NCBI GenBank assembly: GCA_013822725.1
Contig: PNKX01000028.1
Coordinates: 1-55,666 of the forward strand
DNA: 55,666 nt
Direction of reading: 5' to 3'
Source: Pirellula sp.
GTDB lineage: Bacteria > Planctomycetota > Planctomycetia > Pirellulales > Lacipirellulaceae
The notes under the pieces were generated by a model, which was not told the origin of the DNA, made no database searches, and was given only the letters and a program-made list of their open reading frames with translations. Positions 44,201-51,318 of this stretch are shown piece after piece. A program made the translations under genes and the position numbers. How positions within the stretch are numbered: the first letter of the stretch is position 1; the number at the start of each line of letters is the position of its first letter.

Positions 44201-44384
44201 TATCGCCGCTGAAGGCCCCGCCCGGCCCGCCACGTCGGCCGCGGCCTTCTTGCGCCGTTGCGACAGTGATGCCCACGGTGCTGACGCCGAGGGCGATCAC
44301 TAGCGCCAGCGCGGCCGTGCGCAGCAACCAATTGGGAAATCGACGACAGGGGAGGGCGTGGAGATGGGAAGCAGCGTCCGCCAT
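41247..44384 (-). CDS. Secretin-N/NolW-domain protein without secretin barrel
   Basis: A 1045-residue exported protein: membrane/signal segment (about 20-44), a Pro/Glu/Lys-rich linker (85-130), an STN-like domain (VQFNFRGQPWPDVLEWFATVSKQSL ... RGFTIISLGDVLTVVKID) and a series of secretin-N (NolW)-type modules (e.g. ALSIGVDEISNSLIISADD; KLRFIYDIDTNTIVAQNANPAQLEVIRNLVKIYD). The C-terminal beta-barrel of GspD/PilQ is missing; instead it ends in a run of Arg-Gly-Asp repeats (SEGGDRGGDRGSDRGDRGRGG). Periplasmic ring-like scaffolding, perhaps with the pseudopilin-type proteins, is possible. AGGAA precedes the ATG at 44384. Long for the family because of the extra modules. Confidence 0.82.
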   Translation of the reverse strand: MADAASHLHALPCRRFPNWLLRTAALALVIALGVSTVGITVATAQEGRGRRGGPGGAFSGDISKLPPEIQARIRAGQMGGPGVPQPMQQPPGAEQPKPEGEKPPEGEKPPEESKTIKRPTDKPQANAEELKAAPDKDGMVQFNFRGQPWPDVLEWFATVSKQSLDWQELPADFVNLSTQRRYSINETRDLLNRTLMARGFTIISLGDVLTVVKIDKIDPSLVRRVEPDDLDDQSPHDFVRARFPLPATMDPAKAVEDLKVVLSPNAKVTPLLASKQIQVIDSVANLRDVRDLLYGEQLVADKDVRPRVFGPFKYRRADYIADQVMVVLGLDPSSRKGPMELQLEQQKMQMAMQMQQQGKDISKMLKEDGPPVHIAVDKRRNFLLVNAPPAEMTIIAKTIEEFDVPESGGVAAADPATGAEVLTFKRHSTVSIDPDEVVDALQDLGGLNPLTQLTHDNRSKTIFALATTADHATIESLIDKLDGSGRGLKVVWLSRKTRADQVAGTIKALMVGEKKKEENNRNRYWSPWDNGGDEEEEDTAAFRIQADVENNRLLLWANEDEYKEVTALLKDLGAVAAGSGGNPNKWRVMESRTPAETEALLRRLQETWAGQNKLNINVAPKEAAPSVAPAEEKPTAEPTPKDKITSLQRRPFQFANSAIAQPRFTLIAEQAEPAADATPPAAEEAKPTESTPHAGQAEADKPAPADAPQTAPINITVTPDGRMIISSDDVAALDQLEELMNELEPPQQDFEVFQLYNSRASMVSLNLEEYFADELEEKDDTSSFGWWWDDDSSKEEAPATLGKPRKLRFIYDIDTNTIVAQNANPAQLEVIRNLVKIYDQPVSEDSVSKRKTDIVPIRYSSAQDIGTAIKEVYRDLLSSKDKEFQANKGGEGDDGGRSRSERFSFFGGSSSSSAKSKPMKMSFEGALSIGVDEISNSLIISADDAIWENVKELAVSLDEKAKPDTVVQVHELRGSLKAADLQAVLNTALARPWQGNKPPEGAATGSSRGRSEGGDRGGDRGSDRGDRGRGGDRGGDRGGDRGGRD

Positions 44385-44487
44385 GGCGAGGTTCCTACGG
44401 CGCGGGGAATTTCCTGGGAGGCCAAGCCGGTATTATAGACAGGCAAAGGAGTTAACCCCAAATCGGGGCGTGGGGGCCGCGGATTTT

Positions 44488-44713
44488 ACCACGACGGACA
44501 CGACGGGCACGACGAAAAACGTCCAAGGGGCCATGAGAGCGGCGAAATCTTAGGAACTAACCGCCAAGGACGCCAAGGAAATGCGGTGAACAGATTGGAA
44601 CCGCGGATGAACGCGGATAAACGCCAATAAGAACGATCTGCGTTCATCTGCGTTTATCGGCGGTTCCAAACTGCTGATCTTGCCTTCCGTCGTGTCCGCC
44701 GTGCCGTTGTGGT
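44488..44713. repeat. Nested inverted repeats of the ACCACGACGG/TAACCACC type
   Basis: An outer imperfect pair starts ACCACGACGGACACGACG (44488) and ends with CGTGCCGTTGTGGT (44713). Inside is a second pair starting GGAACCGCGGATGAACGCGG (44597) and ending TTATCGGCGGTTCC (44667). No gene is supported in the 44385-44746 spacer. Confidence 0.7.
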
Positions 44714-44746
44714 GGGTTTTTCGGCCCTGTCGCTCGATACTGCCAG

Positions 44747-45160
44747 CTAGGGTCGGGCGTCTGGGGGGACGATCAAGATCGACGCCCCGCCGCTGGTGAC
44801 CGAAATGGCATAGAAACCCTCGTCAGGGGCCGCTTCGAGGGCTGGCTCGAGGTAGGGGAACACGGCCGGGACCTCGGTGCGGCACTCTTCCAGCGAAAAG
44901 GCGACCGCGAAGACGGTGGTCGCCTCGCTCTCCTCGTCCAGGTCGTCCGACTGGTGCAGGATAGCGTCGTCGACCGTTTCCTCGCCGAGCCAGCTGCGGG
45001 CGATCTCGCCGCCGATCGCGTCCTCGCAGTCGAGCAGGACGACGACCGGGTCCTCAACCTGCCGCTGGAGGGCGTCGTCGTAGGCTTCGAAGACGAGCGG
45101 GAGGCTGGTCTCCAGGAGCCATTGTTGGGCTTCGAGGGCGTCGTCGAGGTCGTCGGGCAT
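44747..45160 (-). CDS. Acidic protein of unknown function
   Basis: A 137-residue, strongly acidic soluble protein (MPDDLDDALEAQQWLLETSLPLVFEAYDDAL...; DDLDEESEATTVFAVAFSLEECRTEVPAVFPYLEPALEA split over ~72-110). No signal peptide, membrane helix or known motif seen. It is alone between repeat-rich spacers. The phase and codon pattern are convincing (GC-rich third positions), but the function is unknown; it could be a small immunity- or chaperone-like protein, without evidence. Confidence 0.62.
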   Translation of the reverse strand: MPDDLDDALEAQQWLLETSLPLVFEAYDDALQRQVEDPVVVLLDCEDAIGGEIARSWLGEETVDDAILHQSDDLDEESEATTVFAVAFSLEECRTEVPAVFPYLEPALEAAPDEGFYAISVTSGGASILIVPPDARP

Positions 45161-45394
45161 GGGGTGGAGGGGGAGGGCGGAAGGGGGAGTGGGGAGGAAT
45201 ACGACATGCCGTCCCAGTGGTTCGTTATCGTCGCCTTTTTGAGGATGACGCTCAAGCCATGGCGCGAGCGCAACAGGGGAACGGCAAAGTCTAAGAAATT
45301 AACCGACCAGTCGCGAGGCAATGACCCGCCGGAGCGGCCCCCAAAAAGGCAACCGCTAAGGACGCCAAGAGCGCCAAGGAAATACGGGGAGATT

Positions 45395-45477
45395 TAACCG
45401 CGAATCACGCGAATGAGCGCGAAGAAGAAAAGGGATTGTTCAATTCTATGCGCGCAGATTCGCGTAATTCGCGGTTA
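45395..45477. repeat. TAACCGCGAAT inverted repeat
   Basis: Arm TAACCGCGAATCACGCGAAT (from 45395) faces ATTCGCGTAATTCGCGGTTA (ending 45477) with few mismatches. Outer half-arms of the ACCACGAC family lie nearby (around 45497-45527). Open frames across 45161-46248 overlap these repeats and were not accepted. Confidence 0.7.
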
Positions 45478-45603
45478 TTGAAGTCAGAGGATATTCGTCG
45501 TGCCCGTTGTGTCGTCGTGGTTCAATTCCTCCCCCCATTTCACCAGCGATCCCTGGCATCCTTGGCGGTTCAACAAAACGACTTGGCAGTTTTCCGTGAG
45601 CGC

Positions 45604-45639
45604 AAAAAAAGAGCCCGGTCGCCGCGAGGGCGACCGGGC
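45604..45639 (-). terminator. Strong intrinsic terminator of the orphan RNA unit
   Basis: An 11-bp perfect stem GCCCGGTCGCC (45613-45623 with 45629-45639), 5-base loop, followed on the minus strand by TC and seven T. No annotated gene precedes it closely, which is what draws attention to the unit. Confidence 0.85.
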
Positions 45640-45906
45640 CGTAAACAACTCTTTTGCTTTGAGGGCAGGCTTCAGCTGAAGAACCCGAAAGTGCTTCAAG
45701 CGAGGAAGCGGGCACTCAGGAGCAGGTGGTGGCGTCTCCGAAGGGACACCCGCCGGTGGTCAACGGAATTCACCACCCAACTGGCGTATATCACAATGGT
45801 TCAACAGACCACCTCCTTCCGTATTGGGTACAGGCGGCTCGGGTTCCTGCCAGAGGAAAGCGAGCGGCCGGGACAGCCCGTCGCACCTGCGTTCGGTGCG
45901 ACCTAC
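45604..45906 (-). ncRNA. Candidate orphan structured RNA or short-ORF transcript
   Basis: A self-contained minus-strand unit of about 300 bases with a perfect -10 box upstream and a strong terminator at the end. The predicted RNA begins with a stem-loop GGTCGCACC-N7-GGTGCGAC, then several more hairpins (e.g. GCTCG/CGAGC with TTCCT/AGGAA inside; GGTGGT/ACCACC; GCTTC/GAAGC). Midway there is an ideal ribosome binding site (AAGGAGGTGG) seven bases before TTG, opening a 14-codon frame that ends TGA, so it may instead encode a leader peptide. It does not match tmRNA, SRP RNA or RNase P signatures I know. Divergent from rtcB. Confidence 0.45.
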
Positions 45907-45912
45907 AACTGC

Positions 45913-45918
45913 ATTATA
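45913..45918 (-). promoter_or_regulatory. -10 box of the orphan RNA unit
   Basis: Minus-strand TATAAT; a weak -35 TTGCCT lies 19 bases upstream (45938-45943). Predicted start at about 45906. Confidence 0.5.
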
Positions 45919-46073
45919 AATGCAGGAGCGGGAAATAAGGCAAGCTCAATCTGGCGAGAATGCTGAAGATTTTCCGTCCTGCATGAAAATAACGACGCAG
46001 CGGGGCGAACCTTGGTTCGCGCGTGATGCACTAAACTTGACAGAATTGTTGAGAGCTTAGGGGAACGGATTGA

Positions 46074-46204
46074 ACCACGACGGCACGAAGGACACAACGA
46101 AGGACAGAGCCAAGAATGGGATGAAGTGGTTTTGATTGACTCTCTTTTTTTGGGGATTCATCAATCGCTTCAGTATTTCGTCGTGCTCGTCGTGTCGTTG
46201 TGGT
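46074..46204. repeat. ACCACGACGG long inverted repeat upstream of rtcB
   Basis: Arm starting ACCACGACGGCACGAAGG (46074) faces CGTCGTGTCGTTGTGGT ending at 46204, about 28 bases long with some mismatches. Same family as 44488-44713 and 23829-23966. Confidence 0.7.
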
Positions 46205-46248
46205 GAGTTGATTGTGGAATGGATGCGGCCCACAGGGCGAGGCTTAGG

Positions 46249-47646
46249 ATGAACCGACGACAACTGCAAAAGCTGGGGGTGCCGCCGAAGTTTGCCGCGG
46301 CGGCGATTGATGCGTTGCGCCACGCCGCGACGCAGGACTTGGGGTTCGGGCTGAAGGGAAAGCGGGCGAAGGAACTCATGCAGGAGGTGGTGCGCGCACC
46401 GGAGACATTCCTCCACGATCCGATTTGGGGGAAGCTCGCCACGGAAATGTTAGGGCACGAGCCGATCGAACTGCGCGCGCCGATTCCCTATCGGACTTGG
46501 GGAGACGAGATCGACGAAGCCGCGCACGCCCAGATGCGCGCCGCTTGCCGCGTGCCGTCGGCTGTTGGCGCCGCTCTGATGCCTGACGCGCATGTTGGCT
46601 ACGGTTTGCCGATTGGCGGCGTGTTGGCATGCGAAAACGCCGTCATTCCTTACGCGGTAGGGGTCGACATTGCGTGCCGGATGAAGCTGTCGGTGCTTGA
46701 TGCGCCGCTGGAAGCGCTGGCGGATCGCCGTGAGCCGTTTCGGCAGGCGCTGGAAAAGGGAACTCGCTTCGGCGTCGGTTGCGAACACAAACCAAAGCAG
46801 TCGCATGAGGTGATGGACGCCGACTGGAGCGTGAGCCGGATTACGCGCGAGCGGAAGGATACCGCGTGGAAGCAGCTCGGCACGTCGGGATCGGGGAATC
46901 ACTTCGTGGAGTTCGGGGTGTTGTCGCTCGCTGCGCGCGATGAGGAACTCGGCCTCGACGCGGGCCAGTATGTGGCGCTGCTCAGCCATAGCGGCACTCG
47001 CGGCGCGGGAGCGGCGGTCTGCAGCACCTACAGCGCGATTGCGCAGTCGCGATTGCCGTCGGAACTGAAAGAACTCGGTCGGCTGGCGTGGCTCGACCTC
47101 GACAGCGAAGCGGGAGAGGAGTACTGGGCCGCGATGAATCTAATGGGAGCGTACGCCGCGGCAAATCACGCGGTGATCCATCGGCTCGTCGCGAAATTGC
47201 TCGGCGCCGAGATCATCACGGGCGTCGAGAATCATCACAACTTCGCATGGCTGGAAACGCATGGCGGCCGCGAGGTGGTCGTCCACCGCAAGGGGGCGAC
47301 GCCGGCGGGGGCGGGGGTGCTGGGCGTGATTCCAGGGTCGATGGCTGATCCGGCGTTCATCGTGCGCGGCCGCGGCAACGCGGAAAGCCTCGACTCGGCG
47401 TCGCATGGGGCAGGGCGGCAGATGTCGCGCACCAAAGCGAACGACATGTTCCGTTTTTCGCAGGTGCGTAAGGAGCTCGCTGAGCGCGGGATCGACGTTC
47501 TCTCAGCAGGGTCGGACGAAGTCCCCGGCGTTTACAAAGATATCCGTAGCGTGATGGCGGCGCAGCAAGACTTGGTGGAGATCGTCGCGCAATTCGATCC
47601 GAAGATCGTGAAAATGTGCGGCGATGGAAGCCGGGCAGAAGATTGA
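46249..47646 (+). CDS. rtcB: RtcB-type RNA-splicing ligase
   Basis: A 465-residue RtcB ligase, which joins 2',3'-cyclic-phosphate (3'-phosphate) and 5'-OH RNA ends using GTP and Mn2+. Motifs visible: PDAHVGYGLPIGGVL, VGVDIACRM (metal-binding Asp and Cys), GTSGSGNHFVEF, LSHSGTRG, NHHNFAW, VVHRKGATPA and the guanylated-His motif SHGAGRQMSR. All are present, so it should be active, most likely in RNA repair. The ATG at 46249 is preceded by GAGG; ten more residues upstream are possible. No rtcA or rtcR is adjacent. It lies next to an uncharacterised structured-RNA unit. Confidence 0.94.
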   Translation: MNRRQLQKLGVPPKFAAAAIDALRHAATQDLGFGLKGKRAKELMQEVVRAPETFLHDPIWGKLATEMLGHEPIELRAPIPYRTWGDEIDEAAHAQMRAACRVPSAVGAALMPDAHVGYGLPIGGVLACENAVIPYAVGVDIACRMKLSVLDAPLEALADRREPFRQALEKGTRFGVGCEHKPKQSHEVMDADWSVSRITRERKDTAWKQLGTSGSGNHFVEFGVLSLAARDEELGLDAGQYVALLSHSGTRGAGAAVCSTYSAIAQSRLPSELKELGRLAWLDLDSEAGEEYWAAMNLMGAYAAANHAVIHRLVAKLLGAEIITGVENHHNFAWLETHGGREVVVHRKGATPAGAGVLGVIPGSMADPAFIVRGRGNAESLDSASHGAGRQMSRTKANDMFRFSQVRKELAERGIDVLSAGSDEVPGVYKDIRSVMAAQQDLVEIVAQFDPKIVKMCGDGSRAED

Positions 47647-47697
47647 GCGACGCGGCGTCGCCGCTATCCGGTTTGAGCGAAATAACCTCTGCGCATG

Positions 47698-47734
47698 AAA
47701 AAGCGTCGGCCAGTCTGATCGATTGGCCGACGCT
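47698..47734 (-). terminator. Intrinsic terminator between rtcB and a PEP-CTERM gene
   Basis: An 11-bp perfect stem AGCGTCGGCCA (47702-47712 with 47724-47734), with five T after it on the minus strand. It terminates the gene at 47764 and may also stop rtcB transcription. Confidence 0.7.
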
Positions 47735-47763
47735 CTGTTTCCGTTGGAGTCGTTCGCAATGCC

Positions 47764-48399
47764 TTAGGCAACGCGACGACGACGGCTAGCCAGCAGTGCC
47801 AGCCCGGCGACTGCGCCCAGAGCCACGGTGGCCGGCTCGGGAACCGCCACGATGGAGAAATCGTCGAGATAGACGACTCCCGTGTTGGTCGGTTCGGGAC
47901 CGAAGGTCTGAACCGCGTAGACGACGCGGCCGATGTCAGCTCCGGCAGGGGCCGTGGCCGTAAGCAGGAACTGGGTGTAGTCGCTGGTCGGCGACGTCGT
48001 GAGGTTCGGCGTCCGCGAGACTTCCGTATCGCTTACGGAGTTGCGCCACTCAATGCGGCCTTCCACGCCGAGATCGAGGGGGTTGGACGGCGTCTTGAAC
48101 CAACCGGTGTAGTTGTAGATAGTTCCCGCAACCACAGGAACGTCTTGAAACACACCAGCGAACGAGTTGTTCGTGTTGGTGATCGACAGGGTGAGGTTCT
48201 TTGCGCCGGTCCGCGGCGCGGTCGTGTCAGTGGCCGAAGAGGCGCCGGCGCCGCCGCTGAAACCCTCCCAGAGACCCAGGAATGGAGGACCGTCGTAGGT
48301 AATCGGATCTTCGAAGCTTGGATTAGCAAACAGATTTGCCGCGGCCTGATTGGCGGCAAGAAGTGCGATTACGCACACGCAACACGCGAGTCGCTTCAT
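47764..48399 (-). CDS. PEP-CTERM protein with carbohydrate-binding-like domain
   Basis: A 211-residue exported protein: signal peptide (ending AAA-N), a single beta-sandwich beginning NLFANPSFEDP and ending VYLDDFSIV, the pattern of CBM4/9-like carbohydrate-binding modules, then a PEP-CTERM tail (VPEPATVALGAVAGLALLASRRRRVA). It lacks a dockerin. GGAGG lies eight bases before ATG. It probably binds matrix or cell-surface polysaccharide. Its own terminator follows. No partner enzyme is adjacent. Confidence 0.87.
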   Translation of the reverse strand: MKRLACCVCVIALLAANQAAANLFANPSFEDPITYDGPPFLGLWEGFSGGAGASSATDTTAPRTGAKNLTLSITNTNNSFAGVFQDVPVVAGTIYNYTGWFKTPSNPLDLGVEGRIEWRNSVSDTEVSRTPNLTTSPTSDYTQFLLTATAPAGADIGRVVYAVQTFGPEPTNTGVVYLDDFSIVAVPEPATVALGAVAGLALLASRRRRVA

Positions 48400-48665
48400 G
48401 AGACATTCCTCCCAGCACTAGAAAAGCGGTTGATGAGTGAGCGAGCAGATCTCGAACTGTAGCGTTCCGCCTAACGGGACGCCGAGTCGTTGCAAACGCT
48501 CTCTCTCCCGGTATAACCGCCAGTGAACAGAGAGACAATATTTCGCCTCGGAAGTAACAAGTTACCGAGTAAATTTGTGAAGAAAACTGTTTCCACGGCC
48601 TCCCTGCCGCGGAAATTGGCTGACTTATCTACAGCCGCGTCAATGCGACGCCGTGCGAGATTGGC

Positions 48666-49679
48666 TCATTGCGAGGCTGTCTCGCCACCGTCGCGCGTCG
48701 CCATTCCGCGCCAGACAAGGAGGTCGATCCCGTCGTTGATCGATTGGACCGAACCATCGACCATGCCGACCTGCGCCTGCCCCGCGTGGTTACTGCGAAC
48801 CGTCACCATGGCGTAGGTCGGCGAGCCCGCGGCGCCGCCCTTTCCTTCCTGCCAGGAATTGAAGTCGCCGTCGACTTGGACGCCGTTCAGATCGAACGGC
48901 GTGGCGGTATTGGGAGTCATCGTCGCCGTGATGCCGGAGTGGTGGACCCGGCCGTGGGGCCACTCAGTGTGACCGGTGTCCTTTTTATCGCCCGCAGACG
49001 CGACCTGGGCCGTTGCTTCGGCGACGGTGTTGGGGATGGTGGTCGAGGCGGGCCCGCCGTCGCGGGTGTAGGGTTGCCACGCTTTGACTTCGCCCGAGAG
49101 GAGCGTGTTGCTCGTTCCGTCTAAGACGCGGGACAACGGAAGATCGCTATTCGGGTAGAAGACGCCATCGCCGCCGGTATGCGTCGTCGGATCGTAGACC
49201 ATCCACGTTCCCATGTTGAAGCCGTAATTCGTGGGGTAGAGAAACGGCTGGCCGGCGCCAGTGTCGCGGACTTCTTCGCTGCGCGTATCGCTAGGGCATT
49301 GGAAACCGGGGATGCGAACGTTACTGATCGCCATTTGACCGTTCCAGGGTTGGTCAAGCTTGATCAAATTGCTGACCGCTTGTTGCTCCATGTACGGCAT
49401 GAGTTGTCCATGCACGCCCCAACCGATGTTGGAGCCGGGAGTCGTCGCGTAGTCGAACTGGACGCTGGGCGGCAGGTGCTTCTTGGAACTCTCGTAGTTG
49501 AGTGAGGCGAGACCGAGTTGCTTGAGGTTGTTCTTGCACGAATTGCGGCGAGCCGCTTCCCGCGCGGCTTGGACGGCGGGGAGGAGCAGGGCAACCAAAA
49601 CGCCGATGATGGCAATGACCACCAACAGTTCGACTAGCGTAAAACCCGCCAGACGACGGTCGGTGCGGAAACTTCTCAT
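48666..49679 (-). CDS. DUF1559 protein with pseudopilin-type N-terminus
   Basis: A 337-residue protein: basic leader RTDRRLAG, pilin-like cleavage site before [18 protein letters not shown], then DUF1559 features ([61 protein letters not shown]). The start is the ATG at 49679; a TTG three codons earlier is less likely. It is divergent from a histidine kinase/sigma-54 activator pair, with a good -24/-12 element upstream, so regulated expression like a pilin is plausible. Probably processed by prepilin peptidase. Confidence 0.93.
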   Translation of the reverse strand: MRSFRTDRRLAGFTLVELLVVIAIIGVLVALLLPAVQAAREAARRNSCKNNLKQLGLASLNYESSKKHLPPSVQFDYATTPGSNIGWGVHGQLMPYMEQQAVSNLIKLDQPWNGQMAISNVRIPGFQCPSDTRSEEVRDTGAGQPFLYPTNYGFNMGTWMVYDPTTHTGGDGVFYPNSDLPLSRVLDGTSNTLLSGEVKAWQPYTRDGGPASTTIPNTVAEATAQVASAGDKKDTGHTEWPHGRVHHSGITATMTPNTATPFDLNGVQVDGDFNSWQEGKGGAAGSPTYAMVTVRSNHAGQAQVGMVDGSVQSINDGIDLLVWRGMATRDGGETASQ

Positions 49680-49754
49680 GCGAATCAAGTCCGGGGTAAG
49701 ATGAAGGGCTTGATCGACGCCAATAGTGAGCTTTCGATCGAATCGAACGGCTAA

Positions 49755-49770
49755 TGCAATTGGCGTTCCT
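49755..49770 (-). promoter_or_regulatory. Sigma-54 (-24/-12) promoter of the DUF1559 gene
   Basis: Minus-strand AGGAACGCCAATTGCA matches TGGCACG-N4-TTGCA at about 10 of 12 positions, with exact GG-N10-GC spacing. Predicted start about 49744, 65 bases before the ATG. The divergent neighbour encodes a sigma-54-dependent activator. Confidence 0.65.
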
Positions 49771-49917
49771 ATGATTGCCCGCGGCGAGAATCGTGCGATA
49801 GGTCCGCGAATTATTGCCGGCAGGGCCCTTAGTCGCGCCGACCGACATCAAGGTCGTCGCGCACTTCGACACAGCAAGTCGCAAAACACGACAGCAATCT
49901 AATAAGGGTCGGTATCG

Positions 49918-51318
49918 ATGCGGTGGCCCCTTCGCCGACAAATCATGCTGCCGCTTCTCGCCGTGGCGATCGCCAGCCTAATAGCAGTCGGAGCACTTAA
50001 TGCCTGGATTGCCGAACGACAGACGAGCAACCGCATTGAACAGCAGCTCCGGGGCGTCGTGATCGCGTTGTCGAGGTCTAACTTTCCGCTGTCGGACAGC
50101 GTGCTCCGCCAAATGCGGTCGTTGTCGAGCGCCGAGTTCGTGCTGACTGACGAAGCGGGTGCACCGCTGGCAAGTAGCTTCGACACCGCCCCCGTCGATT
50201 TGCCTCGCGTTTCGCCAGCGCGAGTGACAACTGACTTGAAACTCGGACCGCCGCAGACGATCAATCGTCAACTCTATTTCCACGCCACCGCGCGCTTGCC
50301 TGCCCGCGCGATGAAGGAACCGGCGCGTCTGCTCCACGTATTGTTTCCGGTGGCGGAGTATCGGCGAACTTGGCGCGAGGCGTTCGTGCCGCCGCTGGTG
50401 GTCGGCATTGTGACGATTGCCATGGTGGCGGTCGTCGCTCGCATGATCGGGGGCCGTTTGAGTCGCGCCACCGCTCGCTTGGAAACCGACGTTCTGCGTA
50501 TTGCTAAAGGCGATTTTGCGCCGGCGCAACTGCCGACGACGGACGACGAAATCCGTGACCTGTCGCGCGCGGTGAACCGTACTGCCGAAATGTTGGCGGA
50601 CTACGAACAACAGGTCCGCCGAACGGAGCAAATGCGCACGGTTTCGCTCTTAGGCGCAGGGCTAGCGCACGAAATGCGCAACGCCGCGACCGGGTGCCGT
50701 ATGGCACTCGATCTGCATGCCGAAAAATGCAACGCGCAAAATGACGATGAAAGCCTTTTCGTAGCAAAACGGCAGTTGCGGTTAATGGAAAGTCAGCTAC
50801 AACGGTTTCTACGAGCGGGCAAACCGCTCGACGATTCCGAGAAGCGCAGCGTCAGTCTTCCCGCGTTAATAGACGACCTGCTCTCCTTGGTTCGCCCCTC
50901 CGCTCGCCACGCACGGGTAACACTCGCCTGGACTCCCCCCGATCATGACATCCTGGTTTTGGCGGACCAGGAGGCGCTTGGCCAAGTCGTGCTCAACTTG
51001 TTGATCAACGCGGTTGAAGCCGTTCAGCAGAACGGCGACGACGTGCAGCGTGCGATTGACGTATCCTTAAGGAAGTTTGACGACGCAGCGGCAGAATTTG
51101 TCGTCCGCGATACCGGACCAGGTCCAAAAAATTCTTTAGAGTCGGCGCTCTTCGAACCGTTCGTCACGAGTAAGGCGGAAGGGGTTGGACTGGGGCTTGC
51201 CGTGGCGAGAGAAGTCGTCGAGGCGCATCATGGGTCGATTGATTGGTGGCGATCAGACAAAACGACCAGCTTTCGAGTAGTCATTCCAGTGATACAGAAA
51301 GGCGCTGCAAGTGTCTAA
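49918..51318 (+). CDS. Membrane sensor histidine kinase partnered with sigma-54 activator
   Basis: A 466-residue kinase: two membrane helices (about 9-29 and 158-180) enclosing a periplasmic sensor domain, a HAMP-like region (MIGGRLSRATARLETDVLRIAKGDF, split), an H-box GAGLAHEMRNAATG, N-box VVLNLLINAVEAVQ, and ATP boxes RDTGPGP and GVGLGLAVAREVVEAHHG. It overlaps the response regulator by eight bases, so the pair is co-translated. NtrB/PilS/AtoS-type kinases pair with NtrC-like activators. The signal is unknown. The ATG at 49918 begins the first membrane helix region. Confidence 0.92.
   Translation: MRWPLRRQIMLPLLAVAIASLIAVGALNAWIAERQTSNRIEQQLRGVVIALSRSNFPLSDSVLRQMRSLSSAEFVLTDEAGAPLASSFDTAPVDLPRVSPARVTTDLKLGPPQTINRQLYFHATARLPARAMKEPARLLHVLFPVAEYRRTWREAFVPPLVVGIVTIAMVAVVARMIGGRLSRATARLETDVLRIAKGDFAPAQLPTTDDEIRDLSRAVNRTAEMLADYEQQVRRTEQMRTVSLLGAGLAHEMRNAATGCRMALDLHAEKCNAQNDDESLFVAKRQLRLMESQLQRFLRAGKPLDDSEKRSVSLPALIDDLLSLVRPSARHARVTLAWTPPDHDILVLADQEALGQVVLNLLINAVEAVQQNGDDVQRAIDVSLRKFDDAAAEFVVRDTGPGPKNSLESALFEPFVTSKAEGVGLGLAVAREVVEAHHGSIDWWRSDKTTSFRVVIPVIQKGAASV

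Noticed and set aside
45604..45906. Identification of the orphan unit as RNase P RNA, tmRNA, SRP RNA or 6S RNA
   Set aside because: I looked for the conserved cores (e.g. GAGGAAAGTC, the tmRNA ends, the SRP tetraloop) and found no convincing set on either strand.
45436..45966. Plus-strand open frame of 176 codons
   Set aside because: It runs antisense through a terminator, a hairpin-rich unit and repeats; the protein has irregular composition and no start signal.
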